A stretch of 8,306 nt of DNA from JBBQKF01 sp038326615 (GTDB lineage Bacteria; Bacillota; Clostridia; Saccharofermentanales; UBA5734), in assembly GCA_038326615.1 (NCBI GenBank), contig JBBQKF010000109.1, forward strand, positions 1 through 8,306. The letters are read 5' to 3'. Below the pieces are notes generated by a model, which saw only the letters and a program-made list of their open reading frames with translations, was not told the DNA's origin and made no database searches. Every line of letters begins with the position of its first letter. The first letter of the stretch is position 1. Shown piece after piece: positions 6,402 through 8,306 of the stretch. A program made the translations under genes and the position numbers.

Positions 6402-7129
6402 TCTCTGTTTGTTTAACAACATATAATGGAGAAAAGCATATCTCCGAACAATTACACTCCATATTGTGTCAATTATCAGATAGTGACGAAATAATCATTT
6501 CTGATGATGGTTCTATTGATAAAACTTTAGATATTATCCAAAGTTATAATGATGACAGATTAAAATTATTTCTTCATAAAAAAGACAATAATTTCCCAAA
6601 TTATTCGTTTTACAAAATAACTAAAAATGTTGAAAATGCATTAATACATGCAAATGGGGATTTGATTTTTTTAGCCGATCAGGACGATATATGGATCCCG
6701 ACAAAAGTACAATCCGTAATTCATGAAATTGGAGACAATTTAGGTCTTTTACATGACTGTATTGTGGTTGACGAAAATGAAAACATAATTCAAACGTCTT
6801 ATTATAAGCAGAATAAATCAAACTCAGGGGTTATATTGAATATTTTTAATTCATCCTATTTAGGATGTTGCATGGTAATTAAAAGAGAATTGTTGGCGAA
6901 GGCACTTCCATTTCCAAGTCATCCTGTACCTCACGATATTTGGCTTGGTCTAATAGCGGATTGTATGGGAAAGATGAAAATGATTGATAATAAGTTGATA
7001 AAATATAGAAGGCATGGAGCAAATTTATCAACATCAAGTGAGAAAAGTCAAGCTAGTTTACTTTATAAATTTAATTATCGTACAAACATAATTAAGGCTC
7101 TTTTATTGAGGGTGATTTTTGGAAAATAA
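6398..7129 (+). CDS. GT2 glycosyltransferase (rhamnosyltransferase-like group)
   Basis: This 243-residue GT-A fold enzyme should transfer one sugar to the growing lipid-linked unit at the inner membrane face. It shows SVCLTTYNGEKHISEQL from residue 3, DDGS at 36-39, the metal-binding region ADQDD at 93-97, HD at 179-180 with tryptophan at 182, and YRRHGANLS at 203-211. These match GT2 proteins often annotated as alpha-L-rhamnosyltransferases or WfgS-like transferases, though the sugar cannot be told from sequence. It is compact for the group, which often reaches 270-320 residues, but the core is complete; the C-terminus is short, basic and amphipathic (ALLLRVIFGK). Its ATG overlaps the preceding stop by four bases, so the two glycosyltransferases are probably translationally coupled. 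The next gene starts 13 bases downstream. Confidence 0.9.
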   Translation: MISVCLTTYNGEKHISEQLHSILCQLSDSDEIIISDDGSIDKTLDIIQSYNDDRLKLFLHKKDNNFPNYSFYKITKNVENALIHANGDLIFLADQDDIWIPTKVQSVIHEIGDNLGLLHDCIVVDENENIIQTSYYKQNKSNSGVILNIFNSSYLGCCMVIKRELLAKALPFPSHPVPHDIWLGLIADCMGKMKMIDNKLIKYRRHGANLSTSSEKSQASLLYKFNYRTNIIKALLLRVIFGK

Positions 7130-7142
7130 AATTAATTAAACT

Positions 7143-8255
7143 ATGAAGAAAATTTTACATATTTCAAAATACTTTTATCCATATTACGGTGGCATTGAAG
7201 ATGTGGCACGAACTATTATAGATGAGCTCAAACCTTATTTTGATCAACGTATAATTTGCTTCAATCACGAAAGAGGATCAATTTACAATATTAATGGAGC
7301 AGATGTATTACGCATTGGCACTACATTTACGTTAGCCTCACAACCAATCTCCTTCAGTTATAGAAAAAAACTTCAAAAGATGATTGATTCCTATAAACCA
7401 GATTTTATTCATCTTCATTTGCCTAATCCTCTTATAGCAACCTATGTTTTATCTCTTAATCTTCATGGAGCTAAAATAATTTCACACTGGCATGCTGATA
7501 TACTTGGGAAAAACCACTTTTATTCTTTCTACAAACCTTTTGAAAAGAAGCTGTTAGAGAAATCATATAAAATTGTTGCAACAAGTGAAATGTATAAGAA
7601 CTTTTCTGAACCAATAAAAAATTTCAAAGAAAAAACAGTTATATTACCAAATACTGTTAATGAGGCTAAATTACATCTTTTTGATGGTGAAAAGGAAGAA
7701 GTTCTTAAAATAAAGGAAAAATATCATCAAAAAAAAATTGTGTTTTTTGTCGGAAGACATGTACCTTATAAAGGAATTGAATACTTGATTGAGGCTGATA
7801 AATTAATTGATCAGGACTGTGTAATCGTTATTGCCGGTACAGGTGAACTTACAGAAAGTTTAAAAAATAGCGTTTCTGAAAATTCTCGTATTAAGTTTAT
7901 TGGAAGGTTATCAAATAACGAACTTAAATATTATTTATATGCTTCAGACGTTTTTGCTTTCCCATCGCATACCCGTAGTGAAGCATTTGGAGTTGCTCTT
8001 GCTGAAGCTCTTTATTGCGGATTACCAGCGGTTTCTTTCAATATAGAAGGATCCGGAGCTTTGTGGGTTAATAAAAATAATTATACAGGATTGGTAGTTG
8101 AGAATAGAAATGTTCCCGAATTTGCAAAAGCTATTTCTACTATTCTGGAATCAGATGATCTTAGAAATAAAATGTCAATAAATGCTATTAGTTGGGTAAA
8201 ATCAAATTTTTTAAAAGATCAAATTATTCCTATCATGCACGAAATCTATTCATAA
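7143..8255 (+). CDS. GT4 glycosyltransferase
   Basis: This 370-residue protein is a typical retaining GT-B glycosyltransferase of family 4. The N-terminal domain begins MKKILHISKYFYPYYGGIED, with the acceptor-side GG loop at 16-17, and includes HWHAD at 115-119. The C-terminal domain starts near residue 197 and has GRHVPYKGIEYLI (R205 and K210, expected to contact the donor diphosphate), VIAGTGE at 229-235, and the canonical EX7E in EAFGVALAE (E280, E288) followed by CGLPAV. Length is normal for the family. It should add a hexose or related sugar to the lipid-linked repeat unit; donor and linkage cannot be read. The start follows a short AT-rich spacer without a Shine-Dalgarno sequence, 13 bases after the GT2 stop, and the next gene begins 15 bases after its own stop, so it belongs to the same operon. 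Confidence 0.93.
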   Translation: MKKILHISKYFYPYYGGIEDVARTIIDELKPYFDQRIICFNHERGSIYNINGADVLRIGTTFTLASQPISFSYRKKLQKMIDSYKPDFIHLHLPNPLIATYVLSLNLHGAKIISHWHADILGKNHFYSFYKPFEKKLLEKSYKIVATSEMYKNFSEPIKNFKEKTVILPNTVNEAKLHLFDGEKEEVLKIKEKYHQKKIVFFVGRHVPYKGIEYLIEADKLIDQDCVIVIAGTGELTESLKNSVSENSRIKFIGRLSNNELKYYLYASDVFAFPSHTRSEAFGVALAEALYCGLPAVSFNIEGSGALWVNKNNYTGLVVENRNVPEFAKAISTILESDDLRNKMSINAISWVKSNFLKDQIIPIMHEIYS

Positions 8256-8270
8256 TATAATCCAATAACG

Positions 8271-8306
8271 ATGATAAACATTTCTATCGTTTTATATAAT
8301 CATTCA
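8271..8306 (+). CDS. Start of a further GT2-like glycosyltransferase, cut by the window edge
   Basis: Twelve codons from ATG at 8271 run open to the end of the window and read MINISIVLYNHS. This is the hydrophobic first strand and the YN-containing loop typical of GT-A family 2 glycosyltransferases. The spacing of 15 bases from the preceding gene and the AT-rich spacer match the rest of the operon. Only the first strand is visible, so the family is likely but not proven; if right, it would be at least the fifth glycosyltransferase of the cluster. Confidence 0.65.
   Translation, partial: MINISIVLYNHS

Noticed and set aside
6202..6821. Reverse-strand open frames at 6202-6462 and 6621-6821
   Set aside because: They are antisense to two clear glycosyltransferase genes and show no family signature or credible start context.
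1..8306. CRISPR array, tRNA, rRNA, insertion sequence ends or intrinsic terminator
   Set aside because: I saw no regularly spaced repeats, no tRNA-like or rRNA-like segments, no transposase gene, and no G+C-rich hairpin followed by a T run in any gap.

Overview
The window is a low-G+C (roughly 30 %) stretch in which every supported gene lies on the + strand. Most of it is a surface-polysaccharide (O-antigen or capsule) assembly cluster of the Wzx/Wzy type. A Bacteroidota source is the best guess. The reasons are the AT-rich genes, translation starts preceded by A-rich sequence rather than Shine-Dalgarno motifs, a TAnnTTTG-type -7 element at the left edge, and the families present. I cannot name the genus.

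Left flank (1-1410): a complete AAA-type ATPase of the DUF4143 family (51-1181) is followed without a single intervening base by what looks like the first 36 codons of a MTH1187/YkoF-type thiamine-binding protein (1182-1292), which then stops. The next 118 bases hold only an unrecognised 25-codon reading frame. This stretch looks like the scar at the edge of the polysaccharide cluster: an old housekeeping gene was cut and the cluster begins just after it.

Polysaccharide cluster (1411 to the right edge): a MOP-family flippase (Wzx, 1411-2769); a two-domain protein joining a GT2 glycosyltransferase to a left-handed beta-helix acyltransferase (2779-4098); a 112-base gap with an AT-only inverted repeat; an EpsG-like polymerase (Wzy, 4211-5380); a GT4 glycosyltransferase with a SERRGS motif (5382-6401); a GT2 glycosyltransferase overlapping it by four bases (6398-7129); a GT4 glycosyltransferase with a canonical EX7E motif (7143-8255); and the first 12 codons of a further GT2-like gene cut by the window edge (8271-8306).

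Together the genes would build an oligosaccharide on a lipid carrier at the inner face of the cytoplasmic membrane (four complete glycosyltransferases here and probably a fifth starting), O-acylate a sugar or the growing unit, flip it with Wzx and polymerise it with Wzy. The initiating sugar-phosphate transferase, nucleotide-sugar synthesis genes, chain-length regulator and export or ligase genes are not in the window and presumably lie to the right or elsewhere. I see no new defence system, CRISPR array, tRNA, rRNA or insertion sequence. The most unusual points are the GT2-acyltransferase fusion and the truncated gene at the cluster boundary.
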